From Phycisphaerales bacterium (GTDB lineage Bacteria; Planctomycetota; Phycisphaerae; Phycisphaerales; UBA1924): a DNA stretch of 57,689 nt. The notes below the pieces were generated by a model. The model worked only from the letters and a program-made list of their open reading frames with translations. It did no database searches and was not told the DNA's origin. This document shows positions 45,878 through 54,899 of this stretch, one piece after another. Made by a program: the position numbers and the translations under genes. Within the stretch, counting starts at the first letter, position 1, and each line of letters opens with the position of its first letter. The DNA lies in NCBI GenBank assembly GCA_020847535.1, contig JADLBU010000117.1, forward strand, positions 1 through 57,689. The letters are read 5' to 3'.

Positions 45878-45950
45878 TGGGCAGGCGGGGATTCGAACCC
45901 CGAACCCTTCGCGTGTAAGGCGAATGCTCTAGCCGTTGAGCTACCCGCCC
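45878..45950 (-). tRNA. trnV: tRNA-Val (anticodon UAC)
   Basis: This is a 73-base cloverleaf on the minus strand. The acceptor stem GGGCGGG pairs with CCTGCCC (one G-T pair), with discriminator A. The D arm is TAGCTC...GAGC, the anticodon stem is TTCGC/GCGAA with loop CTTACAC (anticodon TAC), and the T arm GGGGTTCGAATCCCC is perfect. The 3' CCA is not encoded. It lies just upstream of waaA on the same strand and 59 bases from the divergent rnpA. Confidence 0.95.
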
Positions 45951-46009
45951 GGGTGCTCGCGATCCAACAACGCAAACCATAGTTCGCCCGCCCGCCCCTT
46001 GCAGGTCTC

Positions 46010-46447
46010 ATGACCCCGACTCCCGACAATCCCGCACCCGCACCCCGCAGCTTCCGCGCTGCCGATCGCCTCACCCACGATCGCCAATACAAGGCCGTCT
46101 ACGACACCCGCATCCGCAAGGTCGCCGGTCCGCTCTCCCTCTCCGCAAAGCCCAACTCCGTCGGTCGCCATCGCCTCGGACTCGCCGTCCCGCGCAAGGC
46201 CGGCTCGGCCCCCAAGCGCAACCGCATCAAGCGGATGATCCGGGAGGCCTTCCGGCTGACACGGGAGCGATTCCCCGCGCCTCCCTCCGGCGGATATGAC
46301 CTGGTCGTCGGCGTTCGCGCCCACGAACTCCCCAAGGCCGACCCGGGGATGGAGTACTACCGGGATCTGCTCATCAAGCTCGCCGGCCTCGTTCATCGCG
46401 AGTGGAGAAGCCGCTTCCGTGATGATCGCCCGGAGCCCAAGCCGTGA
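46010..46447 (+). CDS. rnpA: ribonuclease P protein component
   Basis: This 145-residue basic protein is the protein subunit of RNase P, which matures tRNA 5' ends. It shows the N-terminal 'SFRAADRLTHDRQYKAVYDT', 'GLAVPRKAGSAPKRNRIKRMIREAFRL' with the RNR signature, and 'GYDLVVGVRAHELP'. Slightly long N- and C-terminal extensions are present compared with the usual roughly 120 residues. It overlaps yidD by four bases (GTGA), the usual rnpA-yidD pair. The usual rpmH gene upstream is absent; a divergent tRNA gene lies there instead. Confidence 0.92.
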   Translation: MTPTPDNPAPAPRSFRAADRLTHDRQYKAVYDTRIRKVAGPLSLSAKPNSVGRHRLGLAVPRKAGSAPKRNRIKRMIREAFRLTRERFPAPPSGGYDLVVGVRAHELPKADPGMEYYRDLLIKLAGLVHREWRSRFRDDRPEPKP

Positions 46448-46716
46448 CCGGCCCGGCGCCAGATCCCCGACAGCCGCGGCCGTTCGTCTGGTCGACGCTC
46501 CCCTTCATGCTGCTCATCCGCGCCTACCAGGTCACGCTCTCTCCCTTCATCGGCGGTCAATGCCGATACTCACCGACCTGCTCCAACTACGCCCTTGATG
46601 CGTATCGGGAGCATGGCCCCTGGCGCGGAACAGGGATGACCATCCGCCGAATTCTGCGGTGCCACCCGTTTGCTCGCGGCGGGTACGACCCTGTCCCGCC
46701 GCGCGAAGATCGCTGA
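46444..46716 (+). CDS. yidD: membrane protein insertion efficiency factor YidD
   Basis: This 90-residue protein matches YidD: 'LIRAYQVTLSPFIGGQCRYSPTCSNYALDAYREHG' and 'RRILRCHPFARGGYDPVP', with the conserved cysteines. It helps insertion of membrane proteins alongside YidC. The start is a GTG at 46444 overlapping the rnpA stop codon, so translation is probably coupled. No yidC follows; pyrE converges instead. Confidence 0.93.
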   Translation: MTGPAPDPRQPRPFVWSTLPFMLLIRAYQVTLSPFIGGQCRYSPTCSNYALDAYREHGPWRGTGMTIRRILRCHPFARGGYDPVPPREDR

Positions 46717-46735
46717 AGCGAGTTCCCGGGAGCGC

Positions 46736-47320
46736 CTATTCATCAATCCCCAGATCGCGCTTGGTGAACAGCGAATCAAACCGCAGCCCCGCCTGCTCGA
46801 TGTTCTCGCGAGCGCCCTCCAGCCGATCGATGGTCGCGATTACGCACTCGATGCTCGCCCCAGCCTCGCGCAACACCGCAACTGCCTCGAGCGCCTGCCC
46901 GCCCGTGGTCGCCACATCTTCCAGCAGCACGATGCGCTCCCCCGGCTTGATCGCCCCCTCGAGCTGCTTGGCGGTCCCGTAGTCCTTCTTCTTGTTGCGG
47001 ATGAAGATGCTCGGCAGCCCTGTCTGAAGGCTCGCCGCCGTCACCAACGGGATCCCGCCCAGCTCCGCCCCGGCGAGCCGATCCACACCGTGCCCGATCG
47101 CCTTCTCCAGTTCCCGGATCCGGTACGCGAACATGACCCCCAGCGGCCCCAACACCTCCGCTCGCGTCGAGAAGAGGTACTTGTCCAGGTAGTAGCGACT
47201 GGTCCGTCCCGAGCGCAGCGTGAAGTTGCCGTGCAGGAGCGATGTCCCGGCGATCGCCTTTGCGAGCGCACCGCGGTCGGGCATCGGTGGCAGCACGGGC
47301 GCAGAATCAGCGGTCTTCAT
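46736..47320 (-). CDS. pyrE: orotate phosphoribosyltransferase
   Basis: This 194-residue enzyme of UMP synthesis joins orotate and PRPP. It has 'GNFTLRSGRTSRYYLDKYLF' near the N-terminus, 'LAGAELGGIPLVTAASLQTGLP', 'FIRNKKKDYGTAKQLEG' (flexible loop Lys), and the PRPP-binding 'IVLLEDVATTGGQALEAV'. ATG 47320 is preferred over a GTG two codons earlier. It converges with yidD, 19 bases apart. Confidence 0.93.
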   Translation of the reverse strand: MKTADSAPVLPPMPDRGALAKAIAGTSLLHGNFTLRSGRTSRYYLDKYLFSTRAEVLGPLGVMFAYRIRELEKAIGHGVDRLAGAELGGIPLVTAASLQTGLPSIFIRNKKKDYGTAKQLEGAIKPGERIVLLEDVATTGGQALEAVAVLREAGASIECVIATIDRLEGARENIEQAGLRFDSLFTKRDLGIDE

Positions 47321-47561
47321 GCGCACAGGGTACTCGTCCAGGCCCGCCGATCATGCATCAGAAGGATGCTCGCGCGTGCGGTACGGGTTTTATTCGCAAC
47401 ATGAACGGCCGTGGACAAGGCTCCAAACCAACTTGGTGAGGGATGATCCGCTCGGCTTACGCGATATTGCGGGGCATCATCGCGCGCCGGCTATCCGGTG
47501 GGAAGAGGCGTGCCGATAATCCCTTCTCCCGGCGATCGGTCGGGCGGGATATGGAGTGGTC

Positions 47562-48695
47562 ATGTCATCGAGAAACACGCTCTTTGGTCGTTCGCTGCTC
47601 GCCGGGCTCGCGGTGGGCATGCTGACGGGTACTTCCGCCTGGTCGCAGGTGGCTCCGCCGCCTCCCGAGGCTCCGGCCAAGACGCCTGAATTCACACCGC
47701 CGCCACTCCCGAAGACCCCCAGAGTCATTCCCAGCCCCGGCGGCGCTGACCCTGCCAAGATCAAGCAGCTCGACCCCAACAAGGGTGAGGGTCGCGAGAT
47801 GATCAAAGATCGGGTCCAGGGCGGCAAGCTCAAGGTTCCGGATGGCTTCAACGCCGAGGTGCTGGTCAAGCGAGATGCCGATGGCAAGCTCATCCGCTAC
47901 GACCGCCCGCTTCCCTGGCTGGCCCTGGAATCAAACGAACTGGTCAGCGACAAGCAGCGTGAGGACATCAAGCCGAGCTTGCATCGGCGCAATCTCCAGC
48001 ACGAAGTCGCCGCCGTCAACAACCTCGACCTGGTCATCAAGATCGACCAGGGTGAGATCGAGCGGCTCGACCCGCGTGATCGCCGCCAGCTGGCATGGGC
48101 CGAACGCACCACCAAGCTTCTCCGTGCCGGCGGCATGCTCAGCGAGTGGCTCAACGTGCAAGGCATGCTTTCCGATGAGCAGGCCGCCGGAAACCAGGCG
48201 ATCGGGGACGCCTACGGCAGGGCCCTGCTCGAGCAGGTCCGCAAGGATGCCGGAGAAGATCGCCAGCTTCAGTCCACGGTGATCACCCGCGAGCTGTTTA
48301 AGAACCGTATCGACGAGCCCATGTTCGTCTACCGCATGCTGTGCGAGCGCGTCGCGGGGATGGTCGATGAATGCCTCGCGGGAACCGACATGCCCGAGGA
48401 CATCCGCAAGAGCCTGGCCCCCGAGGTCGCCGCCGTCAAGGCCGCATCCACCGTGGCCGATCGCCGTCAGGCCCTTACCGCCCTCCTCCTGAAGATGCCC
48501 GACTGGGTCATGCAGCACCAGTTCATGGATGTTGCGATCAACAAAGAGTACAACAACCGCGAGGTCGCGCTCGCCGATGGCAACAAGGTGCGCTCGGTCA
48601 TGGCGTACCAGGTCGAGACCGCGCGCCGGCGAGAAGAGGTCGCCAAGGGCAAGACGGTTGGGTATGAGAAAGAACCTCCCCGGCCGGTCAAGTAA
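47562..48695 (+). CDS. secreted protein of unknown function
   Basis: This 377-residue protein has a signal peptide (residues 1 to about 29, GLAVGMLTGTSAWSQ). A Pro-rich linker ('PPPPEAPAKTPEFTPPPLP') is followed by an alpha-helical, charged domain of about 310 residues with no known motif. ATG 47562 is chosen because GGAG lies about eight bases upstream. It is probably periplasmic. It is transcribed alone and converges with the thioredoxin-like gene. Confidence 0.72.
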   Translation: MSSRNTLFGRSLLAGLAVGMLTGTSAWSQVAPPPPEAPAKTPEFTPPPLPKTPRVIPSPGGADPAKIKQLDPNKGEGREMIKDRVQGGKLKVPDGFNAEVLVKRDADGKLIRYDRPLPWLALESNELVSDKQREDIKPSLHRRNLQHEVAAVNNLDLVIKIDQGEIERLDPRDRRQLAWAERTTKLLRAGGMLSEWLNVQGMLSDEQAAGNQAIGDAYGRALLEQVRKDAGEDRQLQSTVITRELFKNRIDEPMFVYRMLCERVAGMVDECLAGTDMPEDIRKSLAPEVAAVKAASTVADRRQALTALLLKMPDWVMQHQFMDVAINKEYNNREVALADGNKVRSVMAYQVETARRREEVAKGKTVGYEKEPPRPVK

Positions 48696-48741
48696 CGTGT
48701 GTCAGCTGCCGGGGCGTGACCAACCGGGTTTCGGCGTGCGC

Positions 48742-50235
48742 CTAGCGCGGGTCGCTCTGAACCCCGCCGCTCTCCTCGCGCTCCCCGTTATTCGTCGACG
48801 TTGGAGATGGGTTGTTGCCCAGCAGCTCCCGCAGGCCCTCCAGGTCGGCCTTCCTGACGCCCTGTATCCGCTTCTTTACCACCCCCTGGGCATCCAGCAC
48901 AACGATCGCAGGCACGACACGGATGTCCAGCTCACGCGCTGCCTCATCCCCGCGCGGGATGACCCTAAGAGCCGCCCCCAGCGAGCGCACAAACTCACCT
49001 ACCCGCTCTGGGTATCGCTCGCGCACCGCCAGCGCCAGCACCGCAATCTCATCCCCGAATGCCGTGCGCTGATGCTCGAGTTCGGGGATGGCGCTGCGCG
49101 ATGGCAGGCTCCAGGTGCCCATGAAGAACAGGATCGCCGGCTTCCCGCGCAGCGATGACAGCTGCACCACGGTTCCATCCTCGGTGGTCAGCTTCAGATC
49201 CACAGGCCCATCGTCAACCGGTGGTGGTGGGGGCGAGGTCCGCAGGTTCGGCCCCATCGCAGCGGGCGAGCCCGCATCCGTCGCAGGCCGGACCGTCTCC
49301 ACCCCCGAAGCGGACGGCTCGGATTCATCGCCGGGCGAGGGCGGTGTCTCCGGGCTGGTCGTCACGGGCTGGGGATTCAGCGTGGCGTCGACCGCATGAG
49401 GGGGCATCGCACCGCCGACGCGTGTGTATCCATCCGGCAGCGGGATCTCCATGTCCGTGGGCGCCAGCTCGACGCCGGTCCGCATCTCGAGGAACTCGGT
49501 GGTCGATGATCCGCCCATGGTCGCCGACTCGACCGTCTTCTCAACCCGCCTAGGTAGATTGTCCGTGCGGGCGATCCACCACTTCGTGCGGGCGCTCTTG
49601 GGCCGGACCCGCACCGACACGATGTCGCACGTGACGCCGTCAACGTCCGCCGAGCCCTCGATGGTCGCCTCGGCCGCGTTGCTCTCCTTGCCCAGGGGAT
49701 CATCGCCCATCAGTTCGGGCACGCGCGCTGCGTATATCAACTGCAGCGATTGGCCACGCGCGTTGCGGATCGGCTTGGTCACCAGTTGCTTGAGCGCGTG
49801 ATCGAGCCACGTTACCTGCTCGGCGGCGAGAATCGCCGAGATCTCCTGCTGCTCCTCGGCCGGACGCCGCCGCCCCTGACCGCTCACCCGGATCGTCCAG
49901 CCCGTGGTCTGGCCCGACGGCCGCTGCATCTTGATGGTGTAATCGACCACCGGCGTGCCGTTGGTCAATAGCCCCGTGGCGCTGGTCTTCAGGCGGAACG
50001 ACACGGTCGTGGCCTCGCGCAGCGCGCTCGCGGCCAGGCGCAGCCGATCCAGTGCATCGGCATCTGCGACCCCGGACCCCGATGCGGCGGGCGCCGGAGG
50101 CTGGTCCCTCTCGGCCTCCTGCCCGATCGCGATGCCTGCGCAGATCCCCATCGACAGCCCTGCGACGAGCACGATCCGGCGAACCAGGAGTGCCGGGTCT
50201 GATCTCGCCGTGTGGTTCTCGTGCCTGAGGGCCAT
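48742..50235 (-). CDS. secreted fusion: LolA/DUF2092-like domain plus thioredoxin-like domain lacking its cysteines
   Basis: This 497-residue exported protein has a signal helix near residues 19-40. A LolA/outer-membrane lipoprotein carrier-like domain spans about 65-270 ('WWIARTDNLPRRVEKTV' is typical of the DUF2092 group). A Pro/Ser-rich linker (280-345) leads to a TlpA/AhpC-type redoxin domain (about 350-475). The redox motif, normally W-C-x-x-C, reads 'TWSLPSRS' at W375, so both cysteines are Ser (S376, S379). The cis-Pro region 'VVPAIVVLD' is kept. It therefore cannot act as a thiol oxidoreductase by the usual mechanism. ATG 50235 has AGGAAG upstream. It is 54 bases beyond trpC on the same strand. 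Confidence 0.8.
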   Translation of the reverse strand: MALRHENHTARSDPALLVRRIVLVAGLSMGICAGIAIGQEAERDQPPAPAASGSGVADADALDRLRLAASALREATTVSFRLKTSATGLLTNGTPVVDYTIKMQRPSGQTTGWTIRVSGQGRRRPAEEQQEISAILAAEQVTWLDHALKQLVTKPIRNARGQSLQLIYAARVPELMGDDPLGKESNAAEATIEGSADVDGVTCDIVSVRVRPKSARTKWWIARTDNLPRRVEKTVESATMGGSSTTEFLEMRTGVELAPTDMEIPLPDGYTRVGGAMPPHAVDATLNPQPVTTSPETPPSPGDESEPSASGVETVRPATDAGSPAAMGPNLRTSPPPPPVDDGPVDLKLTTEDGTVVQLSSLRGKPAILFFMGTWSLPSRSAIPELEHQRTAFGDEIAVLALAVRERYPERVGEFVRSLGAALRVIPRGDEAARELDIRVVPAIVVLDAQGVVKKRIQGVRKADLEGLRELLGNNPSPTSTNNGEREESGGVQSDPR

Positions 50236-50289
50236 GAGGCTTCCTTTGTGCGGTGACGGTGGGATCGTATTGGGGCGCAGCACGGCGGG

Positions 50290-51132
50290 TCAGGCCTGTA
50301 CCGGCGTCAGAAGATCCGCCAGGGCAGCGCCCGGATCGGCCTGCCGCATCAGGTGCTCGCCGACCAGCACAGTCTTCACCCCGGCCTCCCGGAGTTTCTT
50401 CAGGTCCGCCGGCGTCTTGATTCCCGATTCGCTGACCAGGATCGACCGGTCCTCCACCAGGTCCACCAGCCGCAGCGTGTGCGCCAGATCAACCGTCATC
50501 GATGTCAGATCCCGGTTGTTGATTCCCAGGAGCGCATACCCGGCGTGCGGGAACCCCACGTGCGGCCGCACTCGCAGCAGGTTGTCCGCATCATGCACCT
50601 CCAGCAGCACCGTCAACTGAAGCTGTTGAGCCAGGATCAGCATGTCCACCAGGTCGCTCTCGTTCAGGCACTCGGCGATCAGGAGCACCGCATCGGCCCC
50701 CGCCGCCCGGGATTCCCACAACTGCCAAGGGTCAATCAGGAAATCCTTCCGAAGCACCGGCTGCGGCACCGCGGTTCGAACGCGATCGATGTAGGAGAGA
50801 TGGCCGCCGAAGAACTTCTCATCGGTGAGGCAACTGATCGCCGCCGCGCCGGCGGCGGCGTACTTTCTGGCGATGACCTCGGGCGAAAACCCATCCCCGG
50901 CGTACTCCGGGCGGATCAAACCCGCAGAGGGGCTCTGCCGCTTGATCTCGGCGATCACCGCCGTGTGCGCCGGATGCGGGTGCTTGGTCACCGCGGCGAA
51001 GAAGTTTCGCGGCGGCTCGGCCTGTGCCACCGCAGCCTCCAACTCCGTGAAGGTCGTCCGCTCCTTGGCAATCGCCAGCTCGCGGGTCTTGTGCTCGATG
51101 ATCTCTCGGAGTGCGGCGCTCGCGGGGGGCAT
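50290..51132 (-). CDS. trpC: indole-3-glycerol-phosphate synthase
   Basis: This 280-residue TIM barrel closes the indole ring in tryptophan synthesis. Landmarks are 'VIAEIKRQSPSAGLIRPEY' (catalytic Glu/Lys), 'AISCLTDEKFFGGHLSYI', 'PVLRKDFLIDPWQLWESRAAGADAVLLI', 'LGINNRDLTSMTVDL', and 'VSESGIKTPADL' followed by 'VLVGEHLM'. Length is normal. The ATG at 51132 shares three bases with the ATG of the divergent CPBP gene (CATG, 51130-51133), if that start is right. Confidence 0.95.
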   Translation of the reverse strand: MPPASAALREIIEHKTRELAIAKERTTFTELEAAVAQAEPPRNFFAAVTKHPHPAHTAVIAEIKRQSPSAGLIRPEYAGDGFSPEVIARKYAAAGAAAISCLTDEKFFGGHLSYIDRVRTAVPQPVLRKDFLIDPWQLWESRAAGADAVLLIAECLNESDLVDMLILAQQLQLTVLLEVHDADNLLRVRPHVGFPHAGYALLGINNRDLTSMTVDLAHTLRLVDLVEDRSILVSESGIKTPADLKKLREAGVKTVLVGEHLMRQADPGAALADLLTPVQA

Positions 51133-52129
51133 GGGCAACAGATCTCGCGTTGAGCAGGGTGATGTTGAAGGTCGGTCCAGACGATCTGGCGTGTGGATTG
51201 TTGCCGTCGCCGCGATGGCGGTCTTTTTCATCGGTCTGGAGGCGTTCGCAGGGCAATCCGTGCCCGGGGCAGTGCCCCCGGGGACATCGGCAACCTCCCC
51301 GCCGCCTGCGAGCCAGCCGCTCTCGGCCGTCATGATCGGAATCCTGGTCGCAGCGCCCGTTCTGCTGGTCATTCTGTGGATCGCAGATGTCATCCGGCCG
51401 CGCTCCCCGGCCCGCGCTGGGGTGCGCCAGCTCGAGCCGCATCCCTGGTGGATCTGGCTGGCCGCGGCGGTGCTGGTGTTCATGGCGGGACAGTTCGTCG
51501 CGATCATTGTTCATGCATCGCTGGGTGTCCCTTCCGGGATGAACCCGCCTCTCAAGGCACAGGTCATCGTCAATGCCTCCATGGCCCTGTCCGGGAGCAT
51601 CGCCGGGGTCGTTCTGGTCCGCATGCTGGGCGCTGCCGCGCCCATGGCCGGTATGCGGGCACGCTGGTCGGACCTGGCCGCGGGGCTGTGGTGCTTTGTC
51701 TTGACGTACCCGATCGTCCTGGCGTCCTCGGTGTTCGCCGTGTTGGTTGTTACAAAGCTTCAAGGCCAGGCGCCCGATCGGTTTGCACATGAAACTCTTC
51801 GCGAGCTGGCCGCGAGTCCCGGGGATCCGTGGGCATGGGGTCTGCGCCTGACGGCGATCCTTCTGGTGCCGACATTCGAAGAGTTCATCTACCGCATCGG
51901 CCTGCAATCGGCGCTGCTCAAGGCCACTGGCCGACCGTGGGTGGCGATCATCGGGACCAGCGCGGTCTTTACGGCCGCACACGCGTCGGTGATGCCGATT
52001 CATGCGTTGGCGGTCATCTTGGTGCTTTCCCTGGGAATCGGGCTCGCGTACGAGCGAACCAAGCGCCTGGGAGTTCCTATTGCGATGCACGCTATGTTCA
52101 ACTTGGTTAACGTCTTAATGGCGATATAA
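51131..52129 (+). CDS. CPBP family intramembrane metalloprotease
   Basis: This protein of up to 332 residues has about eight membrane helices and the CPBP/Abi motifs: 'PTFEEFIYRIGLQSAL' (EExxxR, E250/E251/R255), 'FTAAHA' and the terminal 'PIAMHAMFNLVN'. The family covers Rce1-like proteases and many bacterial proteins of unknown target. An N-terminal helix comes first. The start is uncertain: ATG 51131 overlaps the divergent trpC start, and a GTG at 51191 directly before the first helix is a good alternative. Confidence 0.85.
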   Translation: MGNRSRVEQGDVEGRSRRSGVWIVAVAAMAVFFIGLEAFAGQSVPGAVPPGTSATSPPPASQPLSAVMIGILVAAPVLLVILWIADVIRPRSPARAGVRQLEPHPWWIWLAAAVLVFMAGQFVAIIVHASLGVPSGMNPPLKAQVIVNASMALSGSIAGVVLVRMLGAAAPMAGMRARWSDLAAGLWCFVLTYPIVLASSVFAVLVVTKLQGQAPDRFAHETLRELAASPGDPWAWGLRLTAILLVPTFEEFIYRIGLQSALLKATGRPWVAIIGTSAVFTAAHASVMPIHALAVILVLSLGIGLAYERTKRLGVPIAMHAMFNLVNVLMAI

Positions 52130-52308
52130 TATCGTCTCCACACTAGGATGTAACACCGTACGGACTACGTCGATCTAAGGTGATCACCCCACGTGCGTTT
52201 CAGGGGACGCCTCGATGCGGTTCATCGACGGGCAACCTAAGGGTAAACCCGCTCAATTCGACTGTGGGTTCCGTCGATGCTCACAGCACAGGGCAGTTGG
52301 AGGTATGT

Positions 52309-53586
52309 GTGTCATATCCGGTTCCTACCAACGAGGCCGAGCGGGTCGCCGCGGTGCGCGATCTGCACATCCTGGATACCCCGCCCGAAGAGCGATTCGA
52401 TCGCATCACGCGCCTGGCGTGTCGTATCTTTGCAACCCCCATGGCGATGGTGACCTTGGTCTCGTCGGATCGCGTATGGATCAAGGCCGCATGCGGCCTG
52501 CCGCCGATCGAGGGCACCCTGCGACACCCGGTCTTCTGCTCCCACGCGATCATGCGGAATGAGGTGTTCATCGTCGCCGATGCGACCACCGACCCCCGAT
52601 TCACGCACAGCCCGCTGGTGACCGGCGGACCCTCGATCCGCTTCTATGCCGGTACCCCACTCCGCATCGTCTCGGGAGTTAACGTCGGTGTTCTGTGCAT
52701 CGCCGACACGCAGGCCCGGATTCTCACCTCCTGGGAACAGGCGGTTCTTGAAGAACTCGGCCGGGCGGTCGTCACCGAGTTCGAGAACCGGCTCCTGGAG
52801 TGCAAAGCGCAATCCGCGAGCCGCGCCAAGGAACTCTTCCTCGCCAACATGAGCCACGAGCTCCGCACTCCGCTGACGGCGATCCTGGGATTCGGCGACC
52901 TGCTCGCCGACGACCTGATCACGAACGATGAGCGGATGGAGGCCGCCTCGGCGATGCGACGCAACGGCGAGGCTCTTCTCTCGATCATCAACAATCTTAT
53001 TAGTTGCTCGGAGCTCTCCTCCGCCGATCAGGTGATCTGCGAGCAGCCTGTGCTGCCCGCAGAGATCATCGCCGGCGCGGCCGAATCGTTTGCCGAACGC
53101 GCCAAGGAGGCCGGCCTGGAGTTCAGTGTCCAGTGGCGCGGTGAGAACCCCGAGGTGCTCGCCGATGCCGGGCGCGTCTACGAGATTGTCCGGCACTTGG
53201 TCAGCAACGCCGTCAAGTTTACACCCCGCGGCGCGGTCTGGGTCGGTGGAGAGCTGGAACTCGATGACGGCCAGGGTGGGGATCAGCAGCGCGGCATGCT
53301 GGCGATCTCGGTCGCCGATACCGGCATCGGAATGGACCCCTCCGAGATCCGCGAGATCTTCGAACCCTTCCGGCAGGCCGATGGCTCCTACACGCGGCGC
53401 ATCGGCGGCGCCGGGCTGGGCCTCGCGATCGCCGAGCGCACCGTGCGGCTCCTGGGCGGAGAGATCCACGTCGAGAGCCAGTCGGGCCGGGGCAGCACGT
53501 TCACGGTGCGCATCCCCGTTGTTCGCCAGAAGGCCTCGTGCGAGCCATGCGACCCACCTGAATGCGGTAGCCGTCAAGCCGCCTGA
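52309..53586 (+). CDS. soluble GAF-domain sensor histidine kinase
   Basis: This 425-residue protein has an N-terminal GAF domain (about 10-165, starting with the common 'ILDTPPEERFDRITRLA' form). A HisKA domain has phospho-accepting H183 in 'NMSHELRTPL', and a HATPase_c domain has an N-box 'HLVSNAVKF', G1 'VADTGIGMDPS', and G2 'GGAGLGLAIAERTV'. No membrane helix is present, so it probably senses a cytoplasmic signal. The GTG at 52309 is chosen because GGAGG (52299-52303) sits five bases upstream; an upstream frame is open but has no site. No cognate response regulator is nearby. Confidence 0.9.
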   Translation: MSYPVPTNEAERVAAVRDLHILDTPPEERFDRITRLACRIFATPMAMVTLVSSDRVWIKAACGLPPIEGTLRHPVFCSHAIMRNEVFIVADATTDPRFTHSPLVTGGPSIRFYAGTPLRIVSGVNVGVLCIADTQARILTSWEQAVLEELGRAVVTEFENRLLECKAQSASRAKELFLANMSHELRTPLTAILGFGDLLADDLITNDERMEAASAMRRNGEALLSIINNLISCSELSSADQVICEQPVLPAEIIAGAAESFAERAKEAGLEFSVQWRGENPEVLADAGRVYEIVRHLVSNAVKFTPRGAVWVGGELELDDGQGGDQQRGMLAISVADTGIGMDPSEIREIFEPFRQADGSYTRRIGGAGLGLAIAERTVRLLGGEIHVESQSGRGSTFTVRIPVVRQKASCEPCDPPECGSRQAA

Positions 53587-53717
53587 TTCCCGACGATCAA
53601 CTCACAATCGATGCTTGATGCTGCGAACGCCCCGTTCACCGGCGACGTAGTACCGCCGTCCCTCAATAGACCGCTACCAAGGGCGCTGCCGTTGCCAGCG
53701 CGGGAGATGCATGCACC

Positions 53718-54854
53718 ATGCGCGCGGATGTCGTCATCGTCGGCGCTGGCCTCGCCGGCCTTCAGTGTGCCCGCCAGCTCACCCGCCGCGGCGTCAATGT
53801 CGTGCTCGCAGACCGCAAGCCGGCGGTGGGGGAGAGAATCCACACCACCGGCATCCTCGTCCGAAAAACCCTCGAAGACTTCGCCCTCCCCGAGGATTGC
53901 CTGGGTCCGATTGTGCGCACCGTCCGCCTCATCTCTCCGGCCGGCCGCACCCTCGAAATCGCCAGCGATCGAGATGAGTTCCGCGTGGGACGCATGGCGA
54001 GCCTCTACGAGCACATGCTCGCCGGCTTCTTGCATGCCGGCGGGCGTTATCTCCCGGGCACGAGGTACCTGCATGCACACCCCGCGCCCGGCGGCTCGAT
54101 TGTCCACCTCTCTCGCGAAGGCGCTCCGTTCAATGTCGGATGTCGCCTGCTCATCGGCGCTGATGGCGCCCGCTCACGGGTCGCTCCCGACCTGGGCCTG
54201 GATCAGAACCACGAGTGGATCGTCGGCGTCGAGGATGTACTGCCCGCCCGACCGCTGGATGGGCCGCCGCGATTCGATTGCTACCTTGACCCGCGCATCG
54301 CCCCCGGCTATCTCGCCTGGGCCGTCAACGATGGGCAGGAAATGCACATCGGCGTCGGCGGCTACGCGGCCCACTTCAACGCCGCCGCGGCCCTCGAGCA
54401 GTTCCGGGATCGCGTCGGCATCGACGCGGCGAACGAGCCCATCGTTGAACACCGCGGAGGGCTCATCCCCGTCAACGGCATCCTGCGCAGGATTGCCAAC
54501 GAGCGCGGGCTGCTCATCGGCGATGCGGCCGGCGCTGTCTCACCTCTGACCGCCGGGGGTCTTGATCCGGCGATCCGGCTCTCCACGCTCGCCGCCGATG
54601 TCGCCGTCGAAGTGCTTGCAGGCAACACCGCCGCCCTGGCTCGGTATCGCGGCGATCAGTTCTCCTCGCGCTTCATCTCCCGGCGATGGATGCGCAAGGC
54701 GATCGCAGCGATCCGATCCCCGAGGCTCATGGAACTCACCTGCGCTGCCATTCGAACCTGGCCGATGCGCCGACTCGCAAACCACATCTTCTTCGGCCGG
54801 GGCTCATTCCCTGACGTGCAAGTGCTCCCGCTGCACCAGCAAGCCATCGAATAA
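53718..54854 (+). CDS. FAD-dependent oxidoreductase, geranylgeranyl reductase-like
   Basis: This 378-residue flavoprotein has the Rossmann FAD motif 'VIVGAGLAGLQCARQLTRRG', a DG motif 'LLIGADGARSRVA', and 'GLLIGDAAGAVSPLTAGGLDPAI' near residue 270, which carries the second FAD-binding GD. This order and 'GEMIHIG'-like segments place it in the geranylgeranyl reductase / digeranylgeranylglycerophospholipid reductase group, which saturates prenyl chains, although hydroxylases share the fold. The substrate is unknown. It converges with lepB, 45 bases apart. Confidence 0.82.
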   Translation: MRADVVIVGAGLAGLQCARQLTRRGVNVVLADRKPAVGERIHTTGILVRKTLEDFALPEDCLGPIVRTVRLISPAGRTLEIASDRDEFRVGRMASLYEHMLAGFLHAGGRYLPGTRYLHAHPAPGGSIVHLSREGAPFNVGCRLLIGADGARSRVAPDLGLDQNHEWIVGVEDVLPARPLDGPPRFDCYLDPRIAPGYLAWAVNDGQEMHIGVGGYAAHFNAAAALEQFRDRVGIDAANEPIVEHRGGLIPVNGILRRIANERGLLIGDAAGAVSPLTAGGLDPAIRLSTLAADVAVEVLAGNTAALARYRGDQFSSRFISRRWMRKAIAAIRSPRLMELTCAAIRTWPMRRLANHIFFGRGSFPDVQVLPLHQQAIE

Positions 54855-54899
54855 TGAAGGCGCACAAACAATCCCCGCGCCTTCGCCACTTCGTCACTC

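Noticed and set aside
52130..52308. Possible c-di-GMP riboswitch before the histidine kinase gene
   Set aside because: Some hairpins and GGGCAA-like bases occur, but the conserved core cannot be aligned.
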